From: Lachnospiraceae bacterium
Lineage (GTDB): Bacteria > Bacillota > Clostridia > Lachnospirales > Lachnospiraceae
Direction of reading: 5' to 3'
DNA: 64,000 bases
NCBI GenBank assembly: GCA_025758065.1
Contig: CP107199.1
Span: 1,609,501 to 1,673,500, forward strand
In this document: piece after piece, positions 44,409 to 53,150 of the stretch
Numbering within the stretch: the first letter of the stretch is position 1
Layout of the letters: every line of letters begins with the position of its first letter
Position numbers and translations under genes: made by a program
The notes under the pieces: model-generated
What the model saw: only the letters and a program-made list of their open reading frames with translations
What the model was told of the DNA's origin: nothing
The model's database searches: none

Positions 44409-45065
44409 ATGGGACAGAAAGTTAATCCACACGGCATTAGAGTCGGTGTTATTAAAGACTGGGATTCCAGATGGTATGCAGAAGCTGATTTTGCAGACAA
44501 CCTGGTTGAAGACTATAATATTAGAAAGTTCCTTAAGAACAAATTAAAGAGCTCCAGCGTTTCCAAGATCGAGATTGAGCGCGCATCTGACAGAGTGAAA
44601 GTTATCATCTACACTGCTAAGCCAGGCGTTGTTATCGGTAAGGGCGGCGCAGAGATCGAAAAGCTGAAAGCAGAAGTTCAGAAGATGACTGCTAAGAAGC
44701 TGTTCGTAGACATCAAAGAGATCAAGAGACCAGACAGAGATGCTCAGCTGGTTGCTGAATCTATCGCACAGCAGCTTGAGAACCGTGTATCCTTCCGTCG
44801 TGCTATGAAGTCTACCATGGGCAGAACCATGAAGGCTGGCGTTAAGGGTATCAAGACTGCAGTTGCAGGTCGTTTAGGCGGTGCTGATATGGCTCGTACA
44901 GAGTTCTACAGCGAAGGTACTATTCCGCTTCAGACATTAAGAGCAGATATTGACTATGGTTTCGCAGAAGCAGATACAACCTACGGCAAGATTGGCGTTA
45001 AGGTATGGATCTACAAAGGCGAGGTACTTCCTACTAAAGGAAATAAGGAAGGGAGCGATAAATAA
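44409..45065 (+). CDS. rpsC: 30S ribosomal protein S3
   Basis: 218 residues with the N-terminal MGQKVNPHGIRVGVIKDWDS, a KH domain (GVVIGKGGAEIEKLK near 75-90) and the C-terminal domain (GADMARTEFYSEG). It lines the mRNA entry channel. The stop shares one base with the rplP start. Confidence 0.98.
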   Translation: MGQKVNPHGIRVGVIKDWDSRWYAEADFADNLVEDYNIRKFLKNKLKSSSVSKIEIERASDRVKVIIYTAKPGVVIGKGGAEIEKLKAEVQKMTAKKLFVDIKEIKRPDRDAQLVAESIAQQLENRVSFRRAMKSTMGRTMKAGVKGIKTAVAGRLGGADMARTEFYSEGTIPLQTLRADIDYGFAEADTTYGKIGVKVWIYKGEVLPTKGNKEGSDK

Positions 45066-45502
45066 TGTTAATGCCTAAGAGAGTTAAGCGTCGTAAACAG
45101 TTCCGTGGATCTATGGCCGGCAAGGCATTAAGAGGCAATACGATCTCTAACGGTGAGTACGGTTTAGTCGCTACTGAACCATGTTGGATCAAATCAAACC
45201 AGATTGAAGCAGCCCGTGTTGCTATGACCCGTTATATTAAGCGTGGTGGTAAAGTCTGGATCAAGATTTTCCCGGATAAACCTGTAACAGCAAAGCCAGC
45301 AGAAACCCGTATGGGTTCCGGTAAAGGCGCTCTGGAGTACTGGGTAGCAGTTGTAAAGCCAGGCCGCGTATTATTTGAGATCGCTGGTGTACCAGAGGAA
45401 ACAGCTAAGGAAGCACTTCGTCTTGCTATGCACAAACTGCCATGCAAGTGCAAAATTGTTTCTAAAGCAGATTTAGAAGGCGGTGATAACAGTGAAAACT
45501 AA
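45065..45502 (+). CDS. rplP: 50S ribosomal protein L16
   Basis: 145 residues beginning MLMPKRVKRRKQFRGSMAGK, with the conserved RMGSGKGALEYWVAVVKPGR near 80-99. It contacts the A-site tRNA region. Start overlaps rpsC by one base and the end overlaps rpmC by 11 bp. Confidence 0.98.
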   Translation: MLMPKRVKRRKQFRGSMAGKALRGNTISNGEYGLVATEPCWIKSNQIEAARVAMTRYIKRGGKVWIKIFPDKPVTAKPAETRMGSGKGALEYWVAVVKPGRVLFEIAGVPEETAKEALRLAMHKLPCKCKIVSKADLEGGDNSEN

Positions 45503-45695
45503 TAAGTTTGTAGAAGAGTTAAAGAATAAGTCAGCAAATGAGCTGAATGAAGAGTTAGTAGCTGCGAAGAAGGAACTGTTTAATTTAAGATTCCAGAATG
45601 CAACCAATCAGTTAGACAACACATCCCGGATCAAAGAAGTTCGTAAGAACATCGCTCGTATCCAGACTGTTATCACTGAGAAGGCTAATGCTTAA
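45492..45695 (+). CDS. rpmC: 50S ribosomal protein L29
   Basis: 67 residues from a GTG at 45492, eight bases after AAGGCGG; the in-frame GTG at 45483 is too close to that site. The protein then begins (M)KTNKFVEELKNKSANEL and carries the family block ELFNLRFQNATNQLDN. It lies at the tunnel exit beside L23. The start lies within the 3' end of rplP. Confidence 0.95.
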   Translation: MKTNKFVEELKNKSANELNEELVAAKKELFNLRFQNATNQLDNTSRIKEVRKNIARIQTVITEKANA

Positions 45696-45712
45696 TGAAA
45701 GGAGAACTTACC

Positions 45713-45967
45713 GTGGAAAGAAATTTAAGAAAAACCCGTATCGGTAAAGTGGTAAGCAACAAGATGGATAAGACCATCGTTGTAGCAATCGAGGACCACG
45801 TAAAGCACCCAATGATCGGTAAGATCGTTAAGAAAACCGTTAAGCTGAAAGCTCATGATGAGAACAATGAGTGCGGCATCGGTGATACTGTAAAAGTAAT
45901 GGAAACAAGACCACTGTCCAAGGATAAGAGATGGAGACTTGTTGAGATTATCGAGAAAGCAAGATAA
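45713..45967 (+). CDS. rpsQ: 30S ribosomal protein S17
   Basis: 84 residues from a GTG at 45713 with GAAAGGAG at the right distance, giving (M)ERNLRKTRIGKVVSNKMDKT; an ATG at 45695 overlaps the rpmC stop but would place the Shine-Dalgarno inside the gene. Conserved VMETRPLSKDKRWRLVEI near the C-terminus. Confidence 0.95.
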   Translation: MERNLRKTRIGKVVSNKMDKTIVVAIEDHVKHPMIGKIVKKTVKLKAHDENNECGIGDTVKVMETRPLSKDKRWRLVEIIEKAR

Positions 45968-45988
45968 TTAGGGAAGGAGTTAACAGGT

Positions 45989-46357
45989 ATGGTTCAGCAG
46001 GAAACAAGACTTAAGGTTGCCGACAATACCGGTGCAAAAGAACTTCTCTGCATCCGTGTATTAGGTGGTTCAACCAGAAGATATGCAAATATCGGCGATG
46101 TCATCGTTGCTTCTGTTAAAGATGCAACACCAGGCGGTGTTGTAAAGAAGGGCGATGTTGTAAAGGCTGTAGTAGTTCGTACCGTTAGAGGCGCTCGCCG
46201 TAAAGACGGTTCTTACATCAAGTTCGATGAGAACGCAGCAGTTATTATTAAGGATGACAAGACTCCAAGAGGAACTCGTATCTTTGGGCCTGTAGCTAGA
46301 GAATTAAGAGACAAGCAGTTCATGAAGATTGTCTCCTTAGCTCCAGAAGTATTATAA
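45989..46357 (+). CDS. rplN: 50S ribosomal protein L14
   Basis: 122 residues, MVQQETRLKVADNTGAKELL, with the signature VRTVRGARRKDGSYIKFDEN and FGPVARELRDKQFMKI. It forms an inter-subunit bridge and contacts L19. GGGAAGGAG precedes the ATG. Confidence 0.98.
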   Translation: MVQQETRLKVADNTGAKELLCIRVLGGSTRRYANIGDVIVASVKDATPGGVVKKGDVVKAVVVRTVRGARRKDGSYIKFDENAAVIIKDDKTPRGTRIFGPVARELRDKQFMKIVSLAPEVL

Positions 46358-46371
46358 GGAGGGTGTCCACT

Positions 46372-46677
46372 GTGCAGAAAATCAAGAAAGACGATTTAGT
46401 AGTAGTAATCGCAGGAAAAGATAAAGACAAACAGGGAAAGGTACTCTCTGTTGACGTAAAGAAGAACAAAGTTCTGGTTCAGGGCTGCAACATGGTTACA
46501 AAGCACACCAAGCAGTCTCCGGCTAACCCACAGGGCGGCATCGTGAATCAGGAGGCTCCAATTGATATCTCCAATGTAATGCTGGTAGTAGACGGCAAAG
46601 CAACCAGAGTTGGCTTTGAAGTAAGAGACGGAAAGAAAGTCCGCGTTGCTAAGAAGACCGGTAAGGTTGTTGAATAA
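46372..46677 (+). CDS. rplX: 50S ribosomal protein L24
   Basis: 101 residues from a GTG at 46372, nine bases after AAGGAGG; a GTG at 46363 directly abuts that site and is rejected. KOW motif near the N-terminus (VVVIAGKDKDKQGKVLSV). L24 is an assembly initiator for 50S. Confidence 0.95.
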   Translation: MQKIKKDDLVVVIAGKDKDKQGKVLSVDVKKNKVLVQGCNMVTKHTKQSPANPQGGIVNQEAPIDISNVMLVVDGKATRVGFEVRDGKKVRVAKKTGKVVE

Positions 46678-46700
46678 TTCAGGAGAGGAGGAAAAAAACG

Positions 46701-47240
46701 TTGGCTAGATTAAAAGAACAGTATCAGAACGAATTCGTAGACGCTCTGATGAAGAAATTTGAATATAAGAACGTTATGCAGGTGCCGAAGCTTGATAAGA
46801 TCGTTATCAACATGGGCGTAGGCGAAGCTAAGGAAAATGCCAAGGTTCTGGATTCCGCAGTTAGAGATCTGGAGATCATCTCCGGTCAGAAAGCTGTAAC
46901 AACCAAGGCTAAAAAGTCTGTTGCAAACTTCAAGATCCGTGAAGGCATGGCAATCGGCTGCAAGGTAACCCTTCGTGGTGAGAGAATGTACGAATTCCTT
47001 GATCGTCTGATCAACCTGGCACTGCCACGTGTACGTGACTTTAGAGGTGTTAACCCTAACGCATTTGATGGCAGAGGAAACTATGCTCTTGGTATCAAGG
47101 AGCAGCTGATTTTCCCTGAAATTGAGTACGATAAAGTTGACAAGGTAAGAGGTATGGATATCATCTTCGTTACCACCGCTAATACTGACGAAGAAGCGCG
47201 TGAACTTTTGACATTATTCAATATGCCTTTTGCAAAATAG
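46701..47240 (+). CDS. rplE: 50S ribosomal protein L5
   Basis: 179 residues from a TTG start at 46701, ten bases after GAGGAGG, giving (M)ARLKEQYQNEFVDALMKKF. Conserved motifs: KIVINMGVGEAKEN, the VTLRGERMYEFLDRLINLAL block and the C-terminal TANTDEEARELL. It binds 5S rRNA. The rare start codon may lower its rate relative to neighbours. Confidence 0.97.
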   Translation: MARLKEQYQNEFVDALMKKFEYKNVMQVPKLDKIVINMGVGEAKENAKVLDSAVRDLEIISGQKAVTTKAKKSVANFKIREGMAIGCKVTLRGERMYEFLDRLINLALPRVRDFRGVNPNAFDGRGNYALGIKEQLIFPEIEYDKVDKVRGMDIIFVTTANTDEEARELLTLFNMPFAK

Positions 47241-47256
47241 TTAGGAGGAAACATTC

Positions 47257-47442
47257 ATGGCTAAGACTTCAATGAAGATCAAACAGCAGCGTCCTGCTAA
47301 ATTCTCTACCAGAGAGTACAATCGCTGCAGAATCTGTGGCCGTCCACATGCTTACCTGAGAAAATATGGTATCTGCCGTATTTGTTTCCGTGAGTTAGCA
47401 TATAAGGGTCAGATTCCTGGCGTTAAGAAAGCAAGCTGGTAG
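47257..47442 (+). CDS. rpsZ: 30S ribosomal protein S14, zinc-binding type
   Basis: 61 residues with two CxxC pairs (CRICG near 24-28, CRICF near 39-43), so this is the zinc-containing S14 form. Ends in GVKKASW as is usual. TTAGGAGG precedes the ATG. Confidence 0.98.
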   Translation: MAKTSMKIKQQRPAKFSTREYNRCRICGRPHAYLRKYGICRICFRELAYKGQIPGVKKASW

Positions 47443-47533
47443 GCTGAAGGCCCGTTACAGCACCTGACAGCATAAGTTTGTCAGGTCTGGCGGGTGAAGA
47501 TAGATAGAATTTAGAAAAGGAGGCATTTTCAAA

Positions 47534-47935
47534 ATGACAATGAGCGATCCAATTGCAGATATGCTTACAAGAATCCGTAATGCAAACACTGCAAAGCATG
47601 ATACAGTAGATGTACCTTCTTCCAAGATGAAATTAGCTATCGCTGATATCCTGGTAAATGAAGGTTATATTGCAAAGTACGATCTGGTAGAGGATGGCGC
47701 TTTCCAGAACATCCACATTACCTTAAAGTACGGTAAAGATAAGAACGAAAAGATTATTTCCGGTATCAAGAGAATCTCCAAACCAGGTCTGCGTGTATAC
47801 GCTGACAAGGAGAACCTGCCGAAGGTTCTTGGCGGTCTTGGTACTGCAATCCTCTCCACCAATCAGGGCGTGATCACCGATAAGGAAGCACGCAAGCTTG
47901 GCGTAGGCGGCGAAGTTCTGGCTTTCGTTTGGTAG
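47534..47935 (+). CDS. rpsH: 30S ribosomal protein S8
   Basis: 133 residues, MTMSDPIADMLTRIRNANTA, with the C-terminal rRNA-binding block STNQGVITDKEARKLGVGGE. In E. coli S8 also represses the spc operon by binding its mRNA. Here an unusual 259-bp hairpin-rich spacer begins at its very stop codon. AAAAGGAGG precedes the start. Confidence 0.98.
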   Translation: MTMSDPIADMLTRIRNANTAKHDTVDVPSSKMKLAIADILVNEGYIAKYDLVEDGAFQNIHITLKYGKDKNEKIISGIKRISKPGLRVYADKENLPKVLGGLGTAILSTNQGVITDKEARKLGVGGEVLAFVW

Positions 47936-48166
47936 GCTTTGAATACTTGGCGAGGTCTTTTCGAGCCTAGTATGAAAGCCCGTCCTGAGACTTAGCGAGG
48001 TTTTTTCGAGCTTAGTCGAATGGACGATAGTAACTTCGATTGCACTAAGTTCGTGAGAGACCTCACTAAGTGCAACGAAGTGCTTTCATACGTAAGCATT
48101 TTGAAATACAAATGCTAAGTATGAAAAGCATGTAACTGAAAACAGAGAGGACGCATATGTCCTCTC
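47935..48166 (+). ncRNA. Five-hairpin structured element in the rpsH-rplF spacer
   Basis: Five consecutive hairpins: H1 47935-47980 (GGCTTT...AAAGCC), H2 47981-48026 (CGTCC...GGACG), H3 48033-48081 (ACTTCG...CGAAGT), H4 48082-48129 (GCTTT-CATAC...GTATGAAAAGC), H5 48145-48166 (GAGAGGAC...GTCCTCTC). H1 and H2 share the loop sequence GCGAGGTYTTTTCGAGC. The H3 loop contains GAGACCTC, complementary to GAGGTCTT in the H1 loop. GTATGAAAGC of H1 is exactly complementary to GCTTTCATAC of H4. No coding frame with a start signal. Function unknown; read as an RNA element of the operon mRNA or as inserted repeats. Confidence 0.7.
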
Positions 48167-48194
48167 CGAGAATTTAAGTAGGAGGTAAAAAGGC

Positions 48195-48737
48195 ATGTCA
48201 CGTATCGGTAGAATGCCAGTTGCGATCCCAGCAGGTGTAACTGTTACAATCGCAGAAGGAAATAAGGTGACTGTAAAAGGTCCAAAGGGAACATTAGAGA
48301 GAGAGCTCCCGGTTGAGCTGACCATCGAAGAGAAGGACGGTCACGTTATCGTAAGCAGACCAAACGATTTAAAGAGAATGAAATCTTTACATGGTCTGAC
48401 CAGAACCCTGATCAACAACATGATCCATGGTGTTACTGAGGGTTATGAGAAGGTTCTTGAAGTAAACGGTGTTGGTTACAGAGCTGCTAAGCAGGGAAAG
48501 AAACTGACTTTAAACCTTGGATATTCTCATCCAGTAGAGATGGAAGATCCAGAAGGTATTGAAACTGTTTGCGACGGACAGAACAAGATCATCGTTAAAG
48601 GTATCAGTAAAGAAAAAGTTGGCCAGTACGCTGCTGAAATCAGAGACAAGAGAAGACCTGAGCCTTACAAGGGCAAAGGTATCAAGTATGCTGACGAAGT
48701 TATCAGACGTAAAGTTGGTAAGACTGGTAAGAAATAA
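48195..48737 (+). CDS. rplF: 50S ribosomal protein L6
   Basis: 180 residues, MSRIGRMPVAIPAGVTVTIA, with two repeated RNA-binding folds and the C-terminal block DKRRPEPYKGKGIKYADEVI. It lies near the sarcin-ricin loop. AGGAGG precedes the ATG just after the hairpin-rich spacer. Confidence 0.98.
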   Translation: MSRIGRMPVAIPAGVTVTIAEGNKVTVKGPKGTLERELPVELTIEEKDGHVIVSRPNDLKRMKSLHGLTRTLINNMIHGVTEGYEKVLEVNGVGYRAAKQGKKLTLNLGYSHPVEMEDPEGIETVCDGQNKIIVKGISKEKVGQYAAEIRDKRRPEPYKGKGIKYADEVIRRKVGKTGKK

Positions 48738-48755
48738 TTTAAGGAGAGTGTAAAA

Positions 48756-49124
48756 ATGGTTAACAAACAGTCAAGAAGCGAAATTCGCGTAAAGAAGCAC
48801 AACAGAATGCGTAACCGTTTTGCTGGCACAGCAGAGAGACCGCGTCTGGCAGTGTTTAGAAGTAATAATCATATGTATGCTCAAATTATCGACGATACGG
48901 TTGGTAACACACTGGTTGCTGCTTCCACAGTTGAGAAAGAGATCAAGGCTGAACTGGAGAAGACAAATGACAAGGCAGCTGCAGCATACGTTGGTACAGT
49001 AATTGCAAAGAGAGCCCTTGAAAAAGGTATCAAGGAAGTTGTTTTCGATAGAGGCGGCTTTATTTATCAGGGTAAGATTCAGGCATTAGCAGATGCAGCT
49101 CGTGAAGCTGGTCTGGATTTCTAA
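48756..49124 (+). CDS. rplR: 50S ribosomal protein L18
   Basis: 122 residues; RPRLAVFRSNNHMYAQIIDD near 28-47 and FDRGGFIYQGKIQALADAAR near the end. It binds 5S rRNA with L5. AAGGAGAG upstream. Confidence 0.98.
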   Translation: MVNKQSRSEIRVKKHNRMRNRFAGTAERPRLAVFRSNNHMYAQIIDDTVGNTLVAASTVEKEIKAELEKTNDKAAAAYVGTVIAKRALEKGIKEVVFDRGGFIYQGKIQALADAAREAGLDF

Positions 49125-49141
49125 TAGAGAGGAGAACAAAC

Positions 49142-49651
49142 ATGAAGCGTACAATTATTGATGCCAGTCAGTTGGAGCTGAATGATAGAGTAGTGGCAAT
49201 CAAGAGAGTATCCAAGACTGTTAAAGGTGGACGTACCATGAGATTTTCCGCTCTGGTAGTAGTTGGTGACGGAAACGGCCATGTGGGCGTAGGCTTAGGC
49301 AAGGCCGGAGAAGTTCCGGAAGCAATCCGCAAAGGTAAAGAGGCTGCTGTAAAGAGCCTTGTAGAGATCCCAATCGATGAGAATAAGAGTATTCCTCATG
49401 ACTTTATCGGAAAATTCGGCAGTGCAAGCGTTCTGTTAAAGAGAGCTCCAGAAGGTACCGGTATCATCGCTGGTGGCCCTGCTCGTGCCGTTGTTGAGTT
49501 AGCTGGAATTAAGAACATCCGTACAAAGTCCTTAGGTTCCAATAACAAGACCAATGTAGTTCTTGCAACTGTTGCAGGTTTAACTGCATTAAAGACACCA
49601 GAAGAGTTCGCAAGACTTCGCGGTAAATCTGTTGAAGAAATCGTAGGCTAA
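49142..49651 (+). CDS. rpsE: 30S ribosomal protein S5
   Basis: 169 residues with a double-stranded-RNA-binding N-terminal fold (RVSKTVKGGRTMRFSALVVV) and the GKAGEVPEAIRKG and GSNNKTNVVLAT blocks. Important for decoding accuracy. GAGAGGAG precedes the ATG. Confidence 0.98.
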   Translation: MKRTIIDASQLELNDRVVAIKRVSKTVKGGRTMRFSALVVVGDGNGHVGVGLGKAGEVPEAIRKGKEAAVKSLVEIPIDENKSIPHDFIGKFGSASVLLKRAPEGTGIIAGGPARAVVELAGIKNIRTKSLGSNNKTNVVLATVAGLTALKTPEEFARLRGKSVEEIVG

Positions 49652-49666
49652 TAGGAGGAAATAGAC

Positions 49667-49849
49667 ATGGCAGAGAAGTTAAGAATCACATTAGTCAAGT
49701 CCCCTATCGGTGCTATTCCAAAGCAGAGAGCAACTGTTGAGGCACTTGGACTTGGAAAAATGCACAAAACAGTTGAAATGCCAGATAATGGCGCTGTTAG
49801 AGGCATGATTCAGAGAGTAAGACATTTAGTTAAGGTTGAAGAAATCTAA
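49667..49849 (+). CDS. rpmD: 50S ribosomal protein L30
   Basis: 60 residues, single small alpha/beta domain: LRITLVKSPIGAIPKQRATV and ending VRHLVKVEEI. TAGGAGG upstream; follows rpsE by 15 bp. Confidence 0.97.
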   Translation: MAEKLRITLVKSPIGAIPKQRATVEALGLGKMHKTVEMPDNGAVRGMIQRVRHLVKVEEI

Positions 49850-49875
49850 TTCAGATAAAGTAAGGAGGTGCAGTC

Positions 49876-50316
49876 ATGGAGTTATCTAATTTACAGCCTG
49901 CTGCAGGTTCAAAGCATAGCGATAATTTTAGAAGAGGCCGCGGCCATGGTTCAGGCAATGGTAAGACCGCTGGTAAGGGCCATAAGGGTCAGAAGGCTCG
50001 TTCTGGAGCACCAAGACCAGGCTTTGAAGGTGGACAGATGCCATTATACAGACGTCTGCCAAAGCGTGGATTCACCAATATTAATTCTAAGGAAATTGTT
50101 GGCATTAACGTAAGCGCACTGGAAAGATTCGATAACGATACAGTTGTAACTGTAGAGACTCTGCTTGAGTCCGGTATCGTTAAGAACCCAAGAGATGGTG
50201 TTAAGATCCTTGGTAACGGAGAATTAACCAAAAAGCTGACCGTTAAAGTTAATGCATTCAGTGAAGGTGCAAAATCTAAGATTGAGGCTTTAGGTGGAAC
50301 CTGCGAGGTGATCTAA
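49876..50316 (+). CDS. rplO: 50S ribosomal protein L15
   Basis: 146 residues. The Gly/Arg-rich N-terminal extension (RRGRGHGSGNGKTAGKGHKG) penetrates rRNA, followed by the globular domain. The stop shares one base with secY (TAATG), coupling the two. Confidence 0.98.
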   Translation: MELSNLQPAAGSKHSDNFRRGRGHGSGNGKTAGKGHKGQKARSGAPRPGFEGGQMPLYRRLPKRGFTNINSKEIVGINVSALERFDNDTVVTVETLLESGIVKNPRDGVKILGNGELTKKLTVKVNAFSEGAKSKIEALGGTCEVI

Positions 50317-51632
50317 TGTTCAAAACGATCAGAAACGCTTTTAAGGTAAAAGAACTTCGTGGTAAGATTCTGTATACCTTTATGATGCTGGTAGTCATTC
50401 GATTTGGCTGCCAGCTGCCTATTCCGGGAATTGAGACATCATTCTTTGCGAATTGGTTTGCAAAACAGACAACCGATGTGTTCGGTTTCTTTAATGCAAT
50501 GACTGGTGGGTCATTTTCATCCATGTCCATTTTTGCATTAAGCATTACACCGTACATCACTTCTTCCATTATCATCCAGCTGCTTACAATTGCTATTCCA
50601 AAACTGGAAGAGATGCAGAAGGATGGTGAAGAAGGCAGAAAGAAAATTCAGGAATACACCCGATATACCACAGTAGGACTTGCACTTCTGGAATCAAGTG
50701 CCATGGCAATTGGTTTCGGACGTCAGGGACTTCTTCTGGATTATAATGCATGGAACGTGATCATAGCGATCGTCACTATGACAACAGGAAGTGCACTGTT
50801 GATGTGGATCGGTGAGCAGATCACTGACAAGGGTGTAGGAAATGGTATTTCTATCGTGCTTCTGTTTAACATCCTGTCAAGCGTTCCCGATGATATGAGA
50901 AGCCTTTACTATCGTTTTATTTTTGGTCAGTCCTTCGCTACAATGGCAGTAGCAGTCCTGCTGATCGCAGTAGTACTCATTGCTATGGTAGTTTTTGTAG
51001 TCGTTTTAAATGATGCAGAGAGAAGGATACCAGTTCAGTATTCAAAGAAGATGGTAGGACGTAAGATGGTAGGCGGCCAGGCCTCAAACATTCCGTTAAA
51101 GGTCAACACTGCAGGTGTTATGCCGGTTATCTTTGCATCTTCCATTATGTCTTTCCCTGTTGTAATTGCCCAGTTCTTTACAGTTGATTACAGCTCTATC
51201 GGTGGAAAGATCTTAACAATGCTGAATTCCGGTTCATGGTGCAAACCATCCCAGCCGATCTATTCTGTCGGTTTGATAATTTATATCGTACTGTTGTTCG
51301 TGTTTGCTTACTTCTATACATCGATTACCTTTAATCCGTTGGAAGTTGCTAACAATATGAAGAAGCAGGGAGGCTTCATTCCCGGCATTCGTCCCGGCAA
51401 GCCCACCAGCGATTATTTAAATAAGATTTTGAATTATATTGTTTTCATTGGTGCAGTTGGCCTTACGATCGTAGCAATCGTCCCGATCCTTGCATCCGGA
51501 CTTTTAGATGTGAGCCGTATCTCATTTTCAGGTACCTCACTGATCATCATTGTAGGCGTAGTACTGGAGACAATCAAAGCAGTAGAATCTCAGATGCTTG
51601 TGCGTTATTATAAGGGATTTTTGAACGATTAA
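50316..51632 (+). CDS. secY: Preprotein translocase subunit SecY
   Basis: 438 residues with ten hydrophobic segments. The plug/TM2 region is GSFSSMSIFALSITPYITSS; the cytoplasmic loop near 238-250 (ERRIPVQYSKKMVG) and the TM9-10 loop (GFIPGIRPGKPTSDYL near 360) contact the ribosome and SecA. It forms the protein-conducting channel. Start coupled to rplO. Confidence 0.98.
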   Translation: MFKTIRNAFKVKELRGKILYTFMMLVVIRFGCQLPIPGIETSFFANWFAKQTTDVFGFFNAMTGGSFSSMSIFALSITPYITSSIIIQLLTIAIPKLEEMQKDGEEGRKKIQEYTRYTTVGLALLESSAMAIGFGRQGLLLDYNAWNVIIAIVTMTTGSALLMWIGEQITDKGVGNGISIVLLFNILSSVPDDMRSLYYRFIFGQSFATMAVAVLLIAVVLIAMVVFVVVLNDAERRIPVQYSKKMVGRKMVGGQASNIPLKVNTAGVMPVIFASSIMSFPVVIAQFFTVDYSSIGGKILTMLNSGSWCKPSQPIYSVGLIIYIVLLFVFAYFYTSITFNPLEVANNMKKQGGFIPGIRPGKPTSDYLNKILNYIVFIGAVGLTIVAIVPILASGLLDVSRISFSGTSLIIIVGVVLETIKAVESQMLVRYYKGFLND

Positions 51633-51726
51633 CACAACAGTTGGATCAGTCAATCTGCCTTTGTGGTATTCCACAAGGGCGGATTTATTGCGTTATAGGA
51701 CTTTTTTGAGAGGAGAAAAACTTTTC

Positions 51727-52371
51727 ATGAAGATCATCATGTTAGGAGCTCCGGGCGCAGGAAAAGGCACCCAGGCAAAGAAAATTGCAGCTAAGTATAG
51801 TATTCCACATGTTTCCACCGGAGATATTTTCAGAGCAAATATCAAAAATGGAACAGAACTGGGCATGAAAGCCAAATCCTTTATGGATGCAGGCGGTCTT
51901 GTACCGGATGAGATCACTATTGGAATGCTGTTAGACCGTATTCATGAGGCAGACTGCGTAAACGGATATGTGCTTGATGGTTTCCCAAGAACGATTCCTC
52001 AGGCTGAAAGTCTTACAAAAGCTTTAAGCGAAAGAGGCGAAGCAGTTGATTATGCAGTAAACGTAGATGTACCAGATGAGAATATCATCAATCGTATGTC
52101 TGGACGCCGTGCATGCTTAAACTGTGGCGCTACTTATCATATTGTTTATAATCCTTCCAAAAAAGAAGGAATCTGTGATACCTGTGGACAGCAGCTGGTA
52201 TTAAGAGATGATGATAAGCCTGAAACTGTAAAGAAGAGATTATCTGTGTATCATGACCAGACACAGCCTCTGATCGATTATTATAAGAACGAAGGCATTC
52301 TTGCAGAAGTAGACGGAACAAAAGACATGGAAGAAGTATTCCAGGATATTGTTAAGATTTTAGGAGCATAA
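51727..52371 (+). CDS. adk: Adenylate kinase, zinc-lid type
   Basis: 214 residues from the ATG at 51727 (GAGAGGAG upstream). P-loop GAPGAGKGTQ, AMP-binding DGFPRT near 84, and a lid domain with four cysteines (CLNCG...CDTCG, near 130-153) that binds zinc, as in Gram-positives. Interconverts ATP, ADP and AMP. An in-frame extension upstream to 51661 has no ribosome site. Confidence 0.98.
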   Translation: MKIIMLGAPGAGKGTQAKKIAAKYSIPHVSTGDIFRANIKNGTELGMKAKSFMDAGGLVPDEITIGMLLDRIHEADCVNGYVLDGFPRTIPQAESLTKALSERGEAVDYAVNVDVPDENIINRMSGRRACLNCGATYHIVYNPSKKEGICDTCGQQLVLRDDDKPETVKKRLSVYHDQTQPLIDYYKNEGILAEVDGTKDMEEVFQDIVKILGA

Positions 52372-52373
52372 AA

Positions 52374-53120
52374 ATGGTTACGATCAAATCAGAACGGGAA
52401 ATTGAATTAATGCGGGAAGCTGGTAAGATCCTTGCTAAGGTTCATGAAGAACTGGGCAAGGCAGTAAAACCGGGAATCTCCACCAAAGAGATCGACCGCA
52501 TCTGTGAAGAGATGATCCGCAGCTATGGCTGCATCCCATCTTTCCTTGGTTACGAAGGATATCCGGCTTCTGTATGTATCTCTGTTAATGATGAAGTGGT
52601 CCATGGAATCCCAAGTAAGCACCGCTATTTAAATGAAGGTGACATTGTAAGCCTTGATACCGGAGTCATTTGGAAAGGATATCAGTCAGATGCAGCCAGA
52701 ACCCATATGATCGGTGAGGTAACTCCTCAGGCCAGAAAACTGGTTGAAGTAACACAGCAAAGCTTCTTTGAAGGAATAAAGTTTGCAAAAGCAGGCAATC
52801 ATCTCAATGATATCTCAGCAGCGATCCAGAAATATGTGGAAAGCTTCGGTTTTGGGGTTGTAAGAGACCTGGTTGGACATGGCATCGGAACAAATATGCA
52901 TGAAGAGCCGGAGATCCCCAACTTCGCACAGAAGAGAAAAGGTATCAAGCTGGCAGCCGGTATGACTCTGGCAATTGAGCCAATGATCACTGCAGGCCGT
53001 TATGATGTAGCATGGATGGATGATGGCTGGACCGTTGTAACAGAAGATGGTTCCCTTGCCTCTCATTATGAGAACACCATCCTGATCACAGATGGAGATC
53101 CTGAGATCTTATCTTTATAG
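52374..53120 (+). CDS. map: Methionine aminopeptidase, type I
   Basis: 248 residues. Metal ligands in their motifs: SLDTGV (Asp near 95), SDAARTH (Asp near 106), GHGIG (His near 169), TLAIEPM (Glu near 202) and YENTI (Glu near 233). It removes N-terminal Met from nascent proteins. The start lies 2 bp after the adk stop and uses TTAGGAG inside adk. Confidence 0.98.
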   Translation: MVTIKSEREIELMREAGKILAKVHEELGKAVKPGISTKEIDRICEEMIRSYGCIPSFLGYEGYPASVCISVNDEVVHGIPSKHRYLNEGDIVSLDTGVIWKGYQSDAARTHMIGEVTPQARKLVEVTQQSFFEGIKFAKAGNHLNDISAAIQKYVESFGFGVVRDLVGHGIGTNMHEEPEIPNFAQKRKGIKLAAGMTLAIEPMITAGRYDVAWMDDGWTVVTEDGSLASHYENTILITDGDPEILSL

Positions 53121-53150
53121 CACCCCATAAGCATTAGGAGGGAAAAGAAT

